From: Nisaea acidiphila
Lineage (GTDB): Bacteria; Pseudomonadota; Alphaproteobacteria; Thalassobaculales; Thalassobaculaceae
Reading direction: 5' to 3'
DNA length: 64,000 bases
NCBI RefSeq assembly: GCF_024662015.1
Contig: NZ_CP102480.1
Span: 4,458,501-4,522,500, forward strand
This document shows, in pieces, positions 16,861 through 26,120 of the stretch. The notes under the pieces were generated by a model. The model worked only from the letters and a program-made list of their open reading frames with translations, was not told the origin of the DNA and ran no database searches. Numbering within the stretch: position 1 is the stretch's first letter; each line of letters opens with the position of its first letter. A program made the position numbers and the translations under genes.

Positions 16861-18660
16861 TCAGTCTTTCGCTTTCATCTTCACATAGCTGCCGGGCGCG
16901 TCCTCGATCACTTTGAGGGAATGGTCGCCAGGAATGCGCGCCTCGACTTTGCCGCCGCCGTGCTTGGCCATCCATTTCGCCCATTCCGGCCACCAGGAGC
17001 CTTCGTGATAGGCCGCTCCTTCCAGCCATTTGTCGGCGGTCTTCGGGCGCCGGCTGTTGGTGTAGAAGCCGTATTTCGGCTTGTCGCCCGGAGGGTTCAC
17101 CACGCCCGCGATGTGTCCCGAGCCCGCGAGACAGAACTTGATCGGGCCGGAATAGATCTGCGTCGCCTTGTAGGTCGATTTCCACGGCGCGATGTGATCC
17201 TCCTTGGTCGAGAGGATGAAGGCGGGCGTCTTGATCGTGGTGAGATCGATCGGTGTGCCGGCGAGGGTGAGAGCGCCGGGCTGCACGAGTTTGTTCTCCT
17301 GGTACATCATGCGCAGATAGAAACTGTGCATGACGGCGGGCATCCGGGTCGAATCCGAATTCCAGTAGAGCAGGTCGAACGGGAATGGGTCCTTGCCGAG
17401 AAGGTAGTTATTCACGACGAAGGACCAGATCAGGTCGTTCGAGCGCAGCATGTTGAAGGTGTTCGCCATCTCGGCTCCGTCGAGATAGCCGCGCTTGTTC
17501 ATCTTCTCCTCGAGGGAGGCAAGCTGAGCCTCGTCTATGAAGACGCCAAGCTCTCCCGCTTCCTCGAAATCGACCATGGTCGTGAAGAAGGTGACAGACT
17601 TGAAGCGGTCGTCGCCCTTCGCGGCCATGTAGGCGAGGGTCGAGGCCATCAGCGTGCCGCCGATGCAGTAGCCGATGACGTTCGCCTCCTTTTCGCCGGT
17701 GGCCTTTTCCATCGCGTCGAGTGCGGCGAGGGGGCCTTCGAGCATGTAATCGTCGAACGATTTTCGGCTCAGATGCTCGTCGGGATTCACCCAGGACACG
17801 ACGAAGACGGTGAAGCCTTCGGAAACCGCCCAGCGGATGAAGGAATTCTTTTCTCTCAAGTCCAGGATGTAGAACTTGTTGATCCACGGCGGCACGATCA
17901 GCAACGGGCGGCGGTAGACCTGCTCCGTCGTCGGCGCGTACTGGATCAGCTGCATCAGGTCGTTCTGATAGACCACCTTGCCGGGGGCGGTGGCGATATT
18001 GCCCCCGACCTCGAAGGCGTCGGGATCGGTCATGCGGATCGACAGCTTTCCTTTGCCGCGCTCCATATCCTCCAGCAGGTTCTGCAGGCCGTGAACGAGA
18101 TTGTCGCCGCGCGATTCCAGCGTGGTGCGCAGCACTTCGGGATTGGTCATCAGGAAGTTTGTCGGTGCCATGGCATCGACAAACTGACGGGTGTAGAAAT
18201 CGACTTTCTTCTTCGTCTTCGGATCCAGACCCTCCGTCTCGCTGACGAGATCGTGCGTCCATCTGGAGGTCAGCAGATAGCTCTGCTTGATGAAGTCGAA
18301 AACGACGTTCTCTTGCCAAGCGTCGTCGCGAAACCGCCGGTCGCCCTGTTCCGCTTCGATAGCGGGCTCGGAGTCGCCGCCGAACCAGCGCTGGGCAGAG
18401 CGGTTCCAGATGTCCATATAGCCTTTCCATAGATCGAGCTGGGCCTGGACGATCTTGGCCGGATTGTTCATCAACTGGGTGGTGAAGGCGACGAAGGCAT
18501 CGGTCACATGCATCGGGTCGGGGTCGGCGATTTCCCCTTCCTCCTGCTGGCGGTCGATGAAATCGGCGACGAGCTTCTGTGAGCGTGCAGCGATGTCCTG
18601 CATCGTGGCTGCGAATTCTACCGGGTCGATTTGCTTGTGCTCCTCTGAAAGCTTCTGCAT
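16861..18660 (-). CDS. phaC: Class I polyhydroxyalkanoate synthase
   Basis: Polymerises (R)-3-hydroxyacyl-CoA into PHA on granules. The 599-residue length fits class I. The lipase-like box GYCIGGT carries the catalytic Cys, and STKEDHIAPW and GSGHIAGVVNPP carry the Asp and His; the C-terminal WPEWAKWMAKHGGG region is typical. ATG 18660 is chosen because GGGGAGCGGA lies directly upstream; an ATG at 18729 would add 23 unlikely residues. phaA, phaB, phaR and phasin genes are not adjacent. Confidence 0.95.
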   Translation of the reverse strand: MQKLSEEHKQIDPVEFAATMQDIAARSQKLVADFIDRQQEEGEIADPDPMHVTDAFVAFTTQLMNNPAKIVQAQLDLWKGYMDIWNRSAQRWFGGDSEPAIEAEQGDRRFRDDAWQENVVFDFIKQSYLLTSRWTHDLVSETEGLDPKTKKKVDFYTRQFVDAMAPTNFLMTNPEVLRTTLESRGDNLVHGLQNLLEDMERGKGKLSIRMTDPDAFEVGGNIATAPGKVVYQNDLMQLIQYAPTTEQVYRRPLLIVPPWINKFYILDLREKNSFIRWAVSEGFTVFVVSWVNPDEHLSRKSFDDYMLEGPLAALDAMEKATGEKEANVIGYCIGGTLMASTLAYMAAKGDDRFKSVTFFTTMVDFEEAGELGVFIDEAQLASLEEKMNKRGYLDGAEMANTFNMLRSNDLIWSFVVNNYLLGKDPFPFDLLYWNSDSTRMPAVMHSFYLRMMYQENKLVQPGALTLAGTPIDLTTIKTPAFILSTKEDHIAPWKSTYKATQIYSGPIKFCLAGSGHIAGVVNPPGDKPKYGFYTNSRRPKTADKWLEGAAYHEGSWWPEWAKWMAKHGGGKVEARIPGDHSLKVIEDAPGSYVKMKAKD

Positions 18661-18865
18661 TCCGCTCCCCACTTTCTGCAGCTGACGCCGTTGATCGATA
18701 GTATGGGTTGTAGGGCCTATATGTTGCAAATCTAAGAATCAGATGCTGGCTCTTGCATAGGAAACTGTGTTTCTCCAAGCATCTATGATAAATCCGTCCG
18801 CTGACAGCCGATTGGTTCCGGTCGTCATGCTGACGTGAGAGACGGGTTTCTGAGGGAATAGGGTT
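18661..18865. promoter_or_regulatory. Divergent intergenic region phaC / OmpA-like lipoprotein
   Basis: This 205-bp gap must hold the promoters of both divergent genes. No strong consensus boxes or dyads could be fixed by eye. Confidence 0.3.
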
Positions 18866-20122
18866 ATGAACAGAGATCGCCGCATTCGGGCTCTTTTTCT
18901 TGCTTCGGCTTTGACTCTTACGCTCGGAGGCTGTTCGTCGGTGCCCGACGCGCTCAATCCGGTGGAGTGGTACGAGGACTCGACCGAGGCGATCGGCGGC
19001 TGGTTCAGCGACGAGGATGCCGAAAAGACGGGCGATAGCGGGGCCTACCCGAATGTCGGTTCGGTTCCCGAAAAACCCACTGCAGCAAGTTCAAGCGCGG
19101 AACGAAGCGCGGTGCGCGAGCAACTCGTCGCGGATCGGGAGAATGCGCAATATGACGACAGTGCATCGGCCGCGTCCGTCGCCGACGCCTCGGCAACTTC
19201 CAGCGTTTCGCCCGGGCCCGCGCCGTCCACACCGGAGCCGATCAAGCCGATCCGCATGACCGCGACGGACGAGGCGACCAAACAGGTCGAACCGGAGCCC
19301 GCCCGGAACCTCCCGTCCCGGACGACGTCCGGCGGGACGGATACGGCTCAGCGCTCCAGCCTCTGGCCCAATGCGCCGGTCCCGGACTCCGCGGGTGACC
19401 GTGCCGTCACAAGTGCCCAGGTCGGCGATCCGGTTGTCCGAAGCGGACGGCCCTCTGCCGGCAGCACCACGATGACCGGCCGGAGCAGCGCGTCCGCTGC
19501 AACGCGGACGGAGGTTCCGGTCGTAGAAGCGGACCCGGTGCCTAATGCGAGCGCTGACATCTCCGCACCTGCGCCGGAGCCCGCCGCGCAGCAGGTCGCG
19601 TCGGTGCCCGAGACCGCTCCCGAGCCGGTTCAGCTCCCTGAGCCGAGCGCCGGGACGGTTGAGCTGACACCGCCATCCGGCGAGTTCAATTTCTCCGATC
19701 CGAGCGTCATCGTCGACGAGTCGGCGCTTCCGGGGGAGTACGGAACGTATGCCGGAGCGCAGGGAGGATCCTACCAGGCCGGTATCATCCGTTTTTCGAA
19801 CGGCTCCGCACGTCTGTCCAGCGCCGACCAGGGGGTGATCCGCGAGCTGGTTCCGCTGATTCGCGATTATAATGCGACCGTCGAGATTGTCGGGCACGCT
19901 TCCAGCCGTACCCGCAACATGGATCCGTTCGAGCATAAGCTGGTCAATTTCGAGATTTCGCTGCAGCGTGCCAACGCTGTGGCCGCGGCGCTTATCAATG
20001 CGGGGGCGCCGTCCGAGCGCATCTCCGTGCAGGCGGTGGGCGACAGCCAGCCGGTTTCCTCGGAGGCGATGCCGGCGGGCGAAGCGGACAATCGCCGGGC
20101 GGAAATCTATCTCATCTATTGA
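18866..20122 (+). CDS. OmpA-family outer-membrane lipoprotein
   Basis: A 418-residue protein with a lipoprotein signal ending LTLGGC (lipidated C23). A long Pro/Ala/Ser/Thr-rich linker of low complexity (about 60-290) would span the periplasm. The C-terminal OmpA/MotB-like peptidoglycan-binding domain (about 305-418) contains IIRFSNGSARLSSAD, VEIVGHASSR and GEADNRRAEIYL; the usual NxxLSxxRA motif appears as NFEISLQRANAV. It probably tethers the outer membrane to the cell wall. A terminator follows at 20152. Confidence 0.85.
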   Translation: MNRDRRIRALFLASALTLTLGGCSSVPDALNPVEWYEDSTEAIGGWFSDEDAEKTGDSGAYPNVGSVPEKPTAASSSAERSAVREQLVADRENAQYDDSASAASVADASATSSVSPGPAPSTPEPIKPIRMTATDEATKQVEPEPARNLPSRTTSGGTDTAQRSSLWPNAPVPDSAGDRAVTSAQVGDPVVRSGRPSAGSTTMTGRSSASAATRTEVPVVEADPVPNASADISAPAPEPAAQQVASVPETAPEPVQLPEPSAGTVELTPPSGEFNFSDPSVIVDESALPGEYGTYAGAQGGSYQAGIIRFSNGSARLSSADQGVIRELVPLIRDYNATVEIVGHASSRTRNMDPFEHKLVNFEISLQRANAVAAALINAGAPSERISVQAVGDSQPVSSEAMPAGEADNRRAEIYLIY

Positions 20123-20151
20123 CCCGTGCTCTCGGCGGGGTATGAAAGCAG

Positions 20152-20178
20152 GGCCTTCGCGCCGCGCGCGCGAAGGCC
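20152..20178 (+). terminator. Terminator after OmpA-like lipoprotein gene
   Basis: An 11-bp perfect stem (GGCCTTCGCGC / GCGCGAAGGCC) with a 5-nt loop, followed by TCATTGATTTT. Confidence 0.75.
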
Positions 20179-20253
20179 TCATTGATTTTGGTGCGGTGAG
20201 CAATCGTCGGTGCGGTATCCCGGCGATTTGGCGCCGTAGGAGGGAATGCTTTC

Positions 20254-21543
20254 ATGCAGCCGTTCAGGGTAGCGATCGCCGGACTTGGAACCGTCGGAGC
20301 GGAGACGGCGCGCATTCTCATGACAGAAGCGGAATTGCTGGGCGCGCGGGCCGGTCGCCCGGTTGAGCTCAAGGCGGTGTCCGCCCGAGACCGCAGCCGT
20401 GATCGGGGCGTCGATCTTTCCGGCGTGGAGTGGGAAGACGACGCTGCGGCCCTGGCGGCGCGGGATGACGTCGATTGCGTTCTCGAACTGATCGGCGGTT
20501 CCGAGGGCGTGGCCTACGATCTCGTGCTCGGCGCGATCCGTTCGGGCAAATCGGTGGTGACTGCGAACAAGGCGCTGATCGCGCATCACGGTGCGGAGAT
20601 TGCCGAGCTCTGCGAGAGCCACGATGTCGGGCTCGGTTACGAAGCGGCGGTCGCCGGCGGCATTCCGATCATCAAGTCGGTGCGCGAGGGCTTTTCCGGC
20701 AACCGCATTGGCCGGATCTACGGCATTCTGAACGGCACCTGCAATTACATCATGACGGTGATGCGGGAGACTGGCCGCCCATTCGAGGACGTCCTGGCCG
20801 ACGCCCAGAAGCTCGGCTATGCCGAGGCGGATCCGTCGTTCGATGTCGACGGCATCGACGCGGCGCACAAGCTCGCCATCCTGTCGGCACTGGCCTTCGG
20901 CCATCATGTCGATTTCAAGAACGTCCATGTCGAGGGCATCCGTCACGTTTCGCCGCTCGATATCTCCTTCGCCGAGGAACTCGGCTACAGGATCAAGCTG
21001 CTCGGCATTGCCGAGGAAACCGGCGACGGCGTGCAGCAGCGCGTTCATCCCTGCATGGTGAAGGCGGAAACTCCGATCGGTCAGGTCGAAGGCGTCTTCA
21101 ACGCCGTCGTCGCGGAAGGCAGCGCGGTCGGCACGACCCTGTCCTATGGTCGGGGCGCCGGTGCGGGGCCGACCGCTTCCGCCGTACTCGCCGATGTGAT
21201 CGATCTTGCCGCGTGCCGCCGGGTACCTGTGTTCGGTTTGCCGTCGAGCAAGCTCTCACCGGGGCGGACCGCACCGGTGACCGCTCTCTCGGGCTGCTAT
21301 TATCTCCGTCTGATGGTGATAGATCGCCCGGGCGTGCTGGCCGATGTCACGGCGGTATTCAGGGATCATGGCGTTTCCGTCGAGGCGATGATCCAGCGGG
21401 CCCGTAACCCGGATGAAGCGGTGCCTCTCGTGCTGACGACGCACGAGACGCCGGAAACCGCGATCCGGACCTCGCTCGAGGAGCTGGTAAAGCTGGATGC
21501 CGTGCTGGAAGAGCCGCGGCTCATTCGGATAGAAGAGTTTTAA
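20254..21543 (+). CDS. hom: Homoserine dehydrogenase
   Basis: NAD(P)-dependent reduction of aspartate semialdehyde to homoserine, the branch point to Thr and Met. The 429-residue protein has the Rossmann motif GLGTVGAETA near residue 10, the catalytic-domain signatures GYEAAVAGGIPII and NGTCNYIM, and a C-terminal ACT domain (YLRLMVIDRPGVLADV) for threonine feedback. The ATG follows GGAGGGAATGCTTTC. It precedes glpX by 63 bp on the same strand. Confidence 0.97.
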   Translation: MQPFRVAIAGLGTVGAETARILMTEAELLGARAGRPVELKAVSARDRSRDRGVDLSGVEWEDDAAALAARDDVDCVLELIGGSEGVAYDLVLGAIRSGKSVVTANKALIAHHGAEIAELCESHDVGLGYEAAVAGGIPIIKSVREGFSGNRIGRIYGILNGTCNYIMTVMRETGRPFEDVLADAQKLGYAEADPSFDVDGIDAAHKLAILSALAFGHHVDFKNVHVEGIRHVSPLDISFAEELGYRIKLLGIAEETGDGVQQRVHPCMVKAETPIGQVEGVFNAVVAEGSAVGTTLSYGRGAGAGPTASAVLADVIDLAACRRVPVFGLPSSKLSPGRTAPVTALSGCYYLRLMVIDRPGVLADVTAVFRDHGVSVEAMIQRARNPDEAVPLVLTTHETPETAIRTSLEELVKLDAVLEEPRLIRIEEF

Positions 21544-21606
21544 GACGGCGCCCTTCGGGATGCCGAACGCAAAACATCAAAGTCAGGAAGACAAAGGATA
21601 GCTGCA

Positions 21607-22611
21607 ATGGCCGACAAGGAAACGCAGGGCACGCTGACCATGGACCGGAACCTCGCGCTTGAACTGGTGCGGGTGACGGAGGCGGCGGCGCTCGCGGCTT
21701 CGCGCCTGATGGGACGCGGTGACGAGAAAGAAGCGGATCAGGCTGCCGTGGACGCCATGCGGAACGCGCTGAACAATCTCGATATCGACGGCACCGTTGT
21801 GATCGGCGAGGGCGAGCGCGACGAGGCCCCGATGCTCTATATCGGCGAGAAGGTCGGCAAGGGCGGTCCGAAGATCGATATCGCGCTCGATCCGCTCGAA
21901 GGTACCACCATCACCGCCAAGGGCGGCCCGAATGCGCTCGCGGTCGTGGCAATGGCCAACGAGGGCGGCTTCCTGAATTCGCCGGACGTCTACATGGACA
22001 AGATCGCTGTCGGTGGCGATCTGCCCGAGGGCGTGGTCGATCTCGACAACACGGTCCTCGAGAACCTGACGAACCTCGCCAAGGCGAAAAAGATGGAGAT
22101 CGAGGATCTCGTGGTCTGCATCCTCGACCGTCCGCGCCATAGCGAGCTTATTGCTCAGGTCCGTGCGGCCGGCGCCCGTATCATGCTGATCTCCGACGGC
22201 GACGTCTCCGGTGTCATTGCGACCTCGCAGCCGATGAGCGGCGTCGACATGTATATGGGTTCGGGCGGGGCGCCGGAAGGTGTCCTGGCGGCGGCGGCTC
22301 TGCGCTGCATCGGCGGCCAGATGCAGGGGCGTCTCCTGTTCCGCAACGACGACGAGAAGGGCCGGGCGCATCGTCTCGGGATCACCGATCTCGACCGGAA
22401 ATACGGCCTGCTGGATCTCGCCAGCGGCGACGTCATGTTCGCGGCAACGGGTGTAACCACCGGCACCATGCTGCGCGGCGTCCGCAAATATCCGGGCGGG
22501 GCGTTCACGCACTCGATTGTCATGCGTTCCAAGACAGGCACGGTTCGCACCATCGAGGCGCAGCATGACTGGACTCGCAAGTCCGCCGAGACCGGCTTCG
22601 ATCCGAACTGA
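21607..22611 (+). CDS. glpX: Class II fructose-1,6-bisphosphatase
   Basis: A gluconeogenic phosphatase of 334 aa. The metal/phosphate motif DPLEGTT, VIGEGERDEAPM and the substrate-binding YMGSGGAPEGVLAAAALR are diagnostic of GlpX. The gene lies between hom and recJ with 5 bp to the recJ start, so hom-glpX-recJ is likely one transcript. This order is familiar from other alphaproteobacteria (recalled, not searched). Confidence 0.97.
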   Translation: MADKETQGTLTMDRNLALELVRVTEAAALAASRLMGRGDEKEADQAAVDAMRNALNNLDIDGTVVIGEGERDEAPMLYIGEKVGKGGPKIDIALDPLEGTTITAKGGPNALAVVAMANEGGFLNSPDVYMDKIAVGGDLPEGVVDLDNTVLENLTNLAKAKKMEIEDLVVCILDRPRHSELIAQVRAAGARIMLISDGDVSGVIATSQPMSGVDMYMGSGGAPEGVLAAAALRCIGGQMQGRLLFRNDDEKGRAHRLGITDLDRKYGLLDLASGDVMFAATGVTTGTMLRGVRKYPGGAFTHSIVMRSKTGTVRTIEAQHDWTRKSAETGFDPN

Positions 22612-22616
22612 CGGCC

Positions 22617-24392
22617 GTGAAAAGCTTTCTCGGCGTCGAACGGTCCTTCACCGGCAAACGCTGGGTGCCGCGGCATGGCACAAATCCCGAGACCGAGCGG
22701 ATCGGTCTCGCGATCGCTCAGCGCTTCGGCTTTCCGGAGCTGGTCGGCCGCCTGATCGCGGCCCGCCAAATCGGTCTCGACGAGGTCGAGAGCTACCTTG
22801 ATCCGACCCTGAAATCCCTGATGCCGGACCCCGGCATGCTACAGGACATGACGGCCTGTATTGCGCGTCTCGAACGCGCGATTCGGGACGGCGAGCGGAT
22901 CGCGGTCTTCTCCGATTACGATGTGGACGGAGCGACGTCCGCCGCGATCCTGATCCGCTACCTGCGCTGGATTGGCGTCGATCCGCTGCTCTATGTCCCG
23001 GACAGGGTGAGCGAAGGCTACGGCCCGAACACGCCCGCGCTTCTCAAGCTGAAGGAGCAGGGCGCCAAGCTGATCGTTACACTGGATTGCGGCGTGACGG
23101 CATACGAGCCGTTGAGCGCCGCCGCCGCTGCGGGACTCGATGTCGTCGTCGTAGACCATCACATGGCGGAGCCGGAGCTGCCGAAAGCAGTCGCCGTGGT
23201 CAATCCGAACCGGATCGACGAGGACGGCACGCTCGGCCATCTCGCCGCCTGCGGCGTCACTTTCCTCGTTACGGTCGCGCTCAACCGGGCTCTGCGCGAG
23301 AACGGCTATTTCTCCGGCAAGCGGGAGCCGAACCTGCTCCATCTGCTTGATCTGGTTGCGCTAGGCACGGTCTGCGACGTGGTGCCGCTGAAGGGACTGA
23401 ATCGCGCCTTCGTCATCCAGGGGCTGAAGGTCATGGCGCAGCGCGGCAACAAGGGAATCGTCGCGCTTTCCGACGTAGCCGGGGTCGATGCCCGGCCCGA
23501 GCCCTATCATCTCGGCTACGTGCTCGGCCCGAGGGTGAACGCCGGTGGTCGGATCGGACAGAGCGATCTCGGCGCGCGCTTGCTGTTGACGGACTCGGAG
23601 GCCGAAGCCAGCAGTCTTGCCGCCGAGCTGGAGCGCTTCAATGCCGAGCGCCGTGAGGTCGAGGCGAATGTTCTGGCGGAAGCCGAAGCGCTCGCGGCCG
23701 ATCAGCCGGAAGAACTGCCGGCGGTGGTGGTCGCGGGCGAGGGCTGGCATCCGGGGGTTATCGGCATTGTTGCCGGCCGCCTCAAGGAGCGCTTCAACCG
23801 TCCGGCCTGTGTCATCGCGTTGGAGAACGGGATCGGAAAGGGATCGGGACGGTCCGTTCCGGGCGTCTCCCTCGGTCCTGCGGTCATTGCGGCGCATCAG
23901 GCGGGGCTCCTGCTCGCCGGTGGCGGTCATGCCATGGCGGCGGGGTTCACGATCGAAGCGGATAAGCTGGACGCGTTCCGGGGGTTTCTCGGCGAGCGGA
24001 TCCATAGTGAGCTCGAAGGAGAGCCGCTTGTGCCGACGCTCTCGGTCGACGCGCCTCTTGCGGCGGGCGGCGCCAGCCGGGAACTCGCGGATACGATCCA
24101 GAAAGTCGGGCCGTTCGGAGCAGGGAATTCCGAGCCGCGTTTCGTGCTGAGCGACGTCCGTGTCGTCGATGTGCGCGAGGTCGGCACGGGTCATGTCCGC
24201 TGCTTCTTCGCGGGTGCGGACGGGAAGAAGGTCAAAGGCATCGCTTTCCGGGCGCTGGAAGGCGATCTCGGGCCCGCCCTGATGAAGAGTTCCGGCAGGC
24301 CGATCCATGTCGCGGGGCATCTTCGGCCCGATGACTGGAACGGCCGCAGCGACGTGCAGATCCTGATCGACGACGCGGCCGAGGTCGGTTGA
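22617..24392 (+). CDS. recJ: Single-stranded-DNA-specific exonuclease RecJ
   Basis: A 5'-3' ssDNA exonuclease for recombination and mismatch repair. The 591-residue protein begins at a GTG with FLGVERSFTGKRW, common in alphaproteobacterial RecJ. DHH-family metal motifs: FSDYDVDGATSA (about 99-110) and VVVDHHMAEPELP (about 177-189). The DHHA1 domain follows, with GVNAGGR-like RVNAGGRIG and GGGHAMAAG, then an OB domain (GHVRCFFAGADGKKVKGIAF). The terminator hairpin at 24400 lies just downstream. Confidence 0.96.
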   Translation: MKSFLGVERSFTGKRWVPRHGTNPETERIGLAIAQRFGFPELVGRLIAARQIGLDEVESYLDPTLKSLMPDPGMLQDMTACIARLERAIRDGERIAVFSDYDVDGATSAAILIRYLRWIGVDPLLYVPDRVSEGYGPNTPALLKLKEQGAKLIVTLDCGVTAYEPLSAAAAAGLDVVVVDHHMAEPELPKAVAVVNPNRIDEDGTLGHLAACGVTFLVTVALNRALRENGYFSGKREPNLLHLLDLVALGTVCDVVPLKGLNRAFVIQGLKVMAQRGNKGIVALSDVAGVDARPEPYHLGYVLGPRVNAGGRIGQSDLGARLLLTDSEAEASSLAAELERFNAERREVEANVLAEAEALAADQPEELPAVVVAGEGWHPGVIGIVAGRLKERFNRPACVIALENGIGKGSGRSVPGVSLGPAVIAAHQAGLLLAGGGHAMAAGFTIEADKLDAFRGFLGERIHSELEGEPLVPTLSVDAPLAAGGASRELADTIQKVGPFGAGNSEPRFVLSDVRVVDVREVGTGHVRCFFAGADGKKVKGIAFRALEGDLGPALMKSSGRPIHVAGHLRPDDWNGRSDVQILIDDAAEVG

Positions 24393-24399
24393 AAAAAGA

Positions 24400-24423
24400 A
24401 ACGGCGCCCTCCGGGGCGCCGTT
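24400..24423. terminator. Shared terminator between recJ and convergent cyclase gene
   Basis: A perfect 10-bp stem (AACGGCGCCC / GGGCGCCGTT) with the stable loop TCCG. On the minus strand it is followed by TTTCTTTTTTC, a strong tract for the cyclase-family gene; the plus-strand tail (CTTCG) is weaker. Confidence 0.8.
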
Positions 24424-24443
24424 CTTCGTTCGATGTCGGGATC

Positions 24444-25502
24444 TCAGTGGATCGCGATCGGTGCGCCCATTGAGCCTGTCGCGCCGGTGATGGGGGCCGG
24501 CGAGTAGACATAGGCGAATTGGTAGACGCCCGCTGCCGACAGCTCCGAAAGCTTCAGGTTCTCCTGATTGACGATACCGTGCCGGGTCTGCAGGAAGGTG
24601 TGGACGCAGAAGACGCAGCCCGGATCCGGGTTCGGAACCGCGTCGACCGGCCATGTGTCGCCCCCGGTGACGCCGGCCTTCACATCCTCGGCGATCCAGC
24701 GGGCGACTTCCATGCCGATGCCCGGGCAGCCGTCATTGTATACGGCGGGATTGTCCCAGTGCTTCTCCCAGCCGGTGCGGAAGATGATCGCGTCGCCCTC
24801 GGCGAACTCGAAGCCTTCCATGCCCTGCTTCTTCAAGGCGGCCCGGACATCCTCCATGGTGATGACCTCGCCTTTCTGCATCGAGTCGACACCGCGAACG
24901 GCCGCGATATCGAGCATGATGCCGCGGGCAATGATCGGATGCAGCTTCTCGGTCCCGAGTTTCACGAGGCCGTAGGGCGTGATCATTTCCTCGGCGGTGA
25001 TGCCGTTGTACCAGCGCATCTCGCTTTTATTGCCGCCCTTACCGATATTGACGCCGATATGGCCGAGCCCGTCGAACTGGGTGCCGACCTGGCCGATTTC
25101 GGTCGCGAGGAACTCGTCGTTCCACATGACCTGGTTTCCGCCGAAGGCACCACCGGTCGGCGCGCCGGGAATCCGGAGCGTGAACTTACGGGCGCCGAAG
25201 AGCGGCATGTCGGCGGTATAGGGATGACCGATCTTGAAGGCCTTGCCGGTCTTGACCTGCGCCATGGCCCGCATGATGACTTCCGGCTTCGTGTACCAGT
25301 TGGTCGACCCGGCTTCGTCGCCCGCTCCCCAGAGCGGATTCGGCCACCATTTGGCGCCGAGCGGCGTCTCCATTTTGTCGCCGTCGACCCATGGCTTGCC
25401 GGCGCAGTCCTGCCAGTTCTCCGCCGTGCATTCCGCCTTGCCGGTGCCGGCGAAAGCCAGCGTTCCCGCAAGGGCGAGCGCTGCGATCCCAAAGGATTTC
25501 AT
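24444..25502 (-). CDS. Secreted cyclase-family protein (kynurenine formamidase fold)
   Basis: A 352-residue protein with a clear Sec signal (AALALAGTLAFAGTGKA, cleaved near residue 23). It belongs to the cyclase/KynB-like family of metal-dependent amide/ester hydrolases. The family's usual H-x-G-T-H-x-D metal motif appears as VGTQFDGLGHIG, with Gln in place of the second His, so metal ligation must differ. Periplasmic location, substrate unknown. The gene is monocistronic and ends at the terminator shared with recJ. Confidence 0.82.
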   Translation of the reverse strand: MKSFGIAALALAGTLAFAGTGKAECTAENWQDCAGKPWVDGDKMETPLGAKWWPNPLWGAGDEAGSTNWYTKPEVIMRAMAQVKTGKAFKIGHPYTADMPLFGARKFTLRIPGAPTGGAFGGNQVMWNDEFLATEIGQVGTQFDGLGHIGVNIGKGGNKSEMRWYNGITAEEMITPYGLVKLGTEKLHPIIARGIMLDIAAVRGVDSMQKGEVITMEDVRAALKKQGMEGFEFAEGDAIIFRTGWEKHWDNPAVYNDGCPGIGMEVARWIAEDVKAGVTGGDTWPVDAVPNPDPGCVFCVHTFLQTRHGIVNQENLKLSELSAAGVYQFAYVYSPAPITGATGSMGAPIAIH

Positions 25503-25686
25503 GAATTCCTCCCGTGTTATCAGACGGCTCTGGTTGATTTTATGGAGCGGCCGTTTTAGCTCCGTGTGCTGATTATTTCGACTTTTGCCGGAACTTCAAA
25601 ACGGATTTCTCTCCGGTCGCGCGAGCGGAAAATCTGCGCTTGATTTCCAAAGGGGGGTCGAGTACACCAACGCCTCGCTCGACGAC

Positions 25687-25762
25687 GACCCCTTCGTCTA
25701 GAGGCCTAGGACACCGCCCTTTCACGGCGGCAACACGGGTTCGAATCCCGTAGGGGTCGCCA
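25687..25762 (+). tRNA. tRNA-Glu (anticodon TTC), copy 1
   Basis: A full cloverleaf: acceptor GACCCCT / AGGGGTC, anticodon stem CCGCC-CTTTCAC-GGCGG with anticodon TTC at its centre, T-arm ACGGG-TTCGAAT-CCCGT, discriminator G and an encoded CCA. It is identical to copy 2, including some flanking bases. Confidence 0.95.
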
Positions 25763-25809
25763 CTTACCTCGGTGTGTCGCGCGTATGGCGGTCCATGACC
25801 GCTGCCGAC

Positions 25810-25885
25810 GACCCCTTCGTCTAGAGGCCTAGGACACCGCCCTTTCACGGCGGCAACACGGGTTCGAATCCCGTAGGGGTCGCCA
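25810..25885 (+). tRNA. tRNA-Glu (anticodon TTC), copy 2
   Basis: Base-for-base the same as the gene at 25687, with a 123-bp start-to-start period and short identical flanks (CGAC before, CTT after the CCA). This points to a recent tandem duplication. Confidence 0.95.
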
Positions 25886-25958
25886 CTTCGTCCGAACACG
25901 AGTACTTCGAACCGGGTTGCTTGCGGGCGCACTGCGCTCGTGACACACTCGAACAAAA

Positions 25959-26033
25959 GGCCCCTTCGTCTAGCGGTTAGGACGCGGCCCTCTCACGGCT
26001 GAAACACGGGTTCGAGTCCCGTAGGGGTCACCA
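25959..26033 (+). tRNA. tRNA-Glu (anticodon CTC)
   Basis: Acceptor GGCCCCT / AGGGGTC (one G-T pair), anticodon loop CTCTCAC giving anticodon CTC, T-arm ACGGG-TTCGAGT-CCCGT, discriminator A, encoded CCA. It decodes GAG and completes the Glu pair with the two TTC copies upstream. A short CCAGT/ACTGG hairpin follows. Confidence 0.93.
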
Positions 26034-26120
26034 GTTTTTCGACTGGTCCAGAAACCTTTTCAACTTTATCGGCGCCTTGTGGGACACCACCTTAAGCGGA
26101 TGACGCAAGGGGAGGGTTCG

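Noticed and set aside
16804-18432. A 542-codon plus-strand open frame
   Set aside because: It lies antisense to phaC, starts inside the carbonic anhydrase gene and has no recognisable domain; long antisense frames are expected in GC-rich genes.
25573-25956. A 127-residue minus-strand open frame with an internal repeat
   Set aside because: It is antisense to the tRNA-Glu genes; the repeated segment is the reverse translation of the tRNA sequence, a well-known spurious protein.
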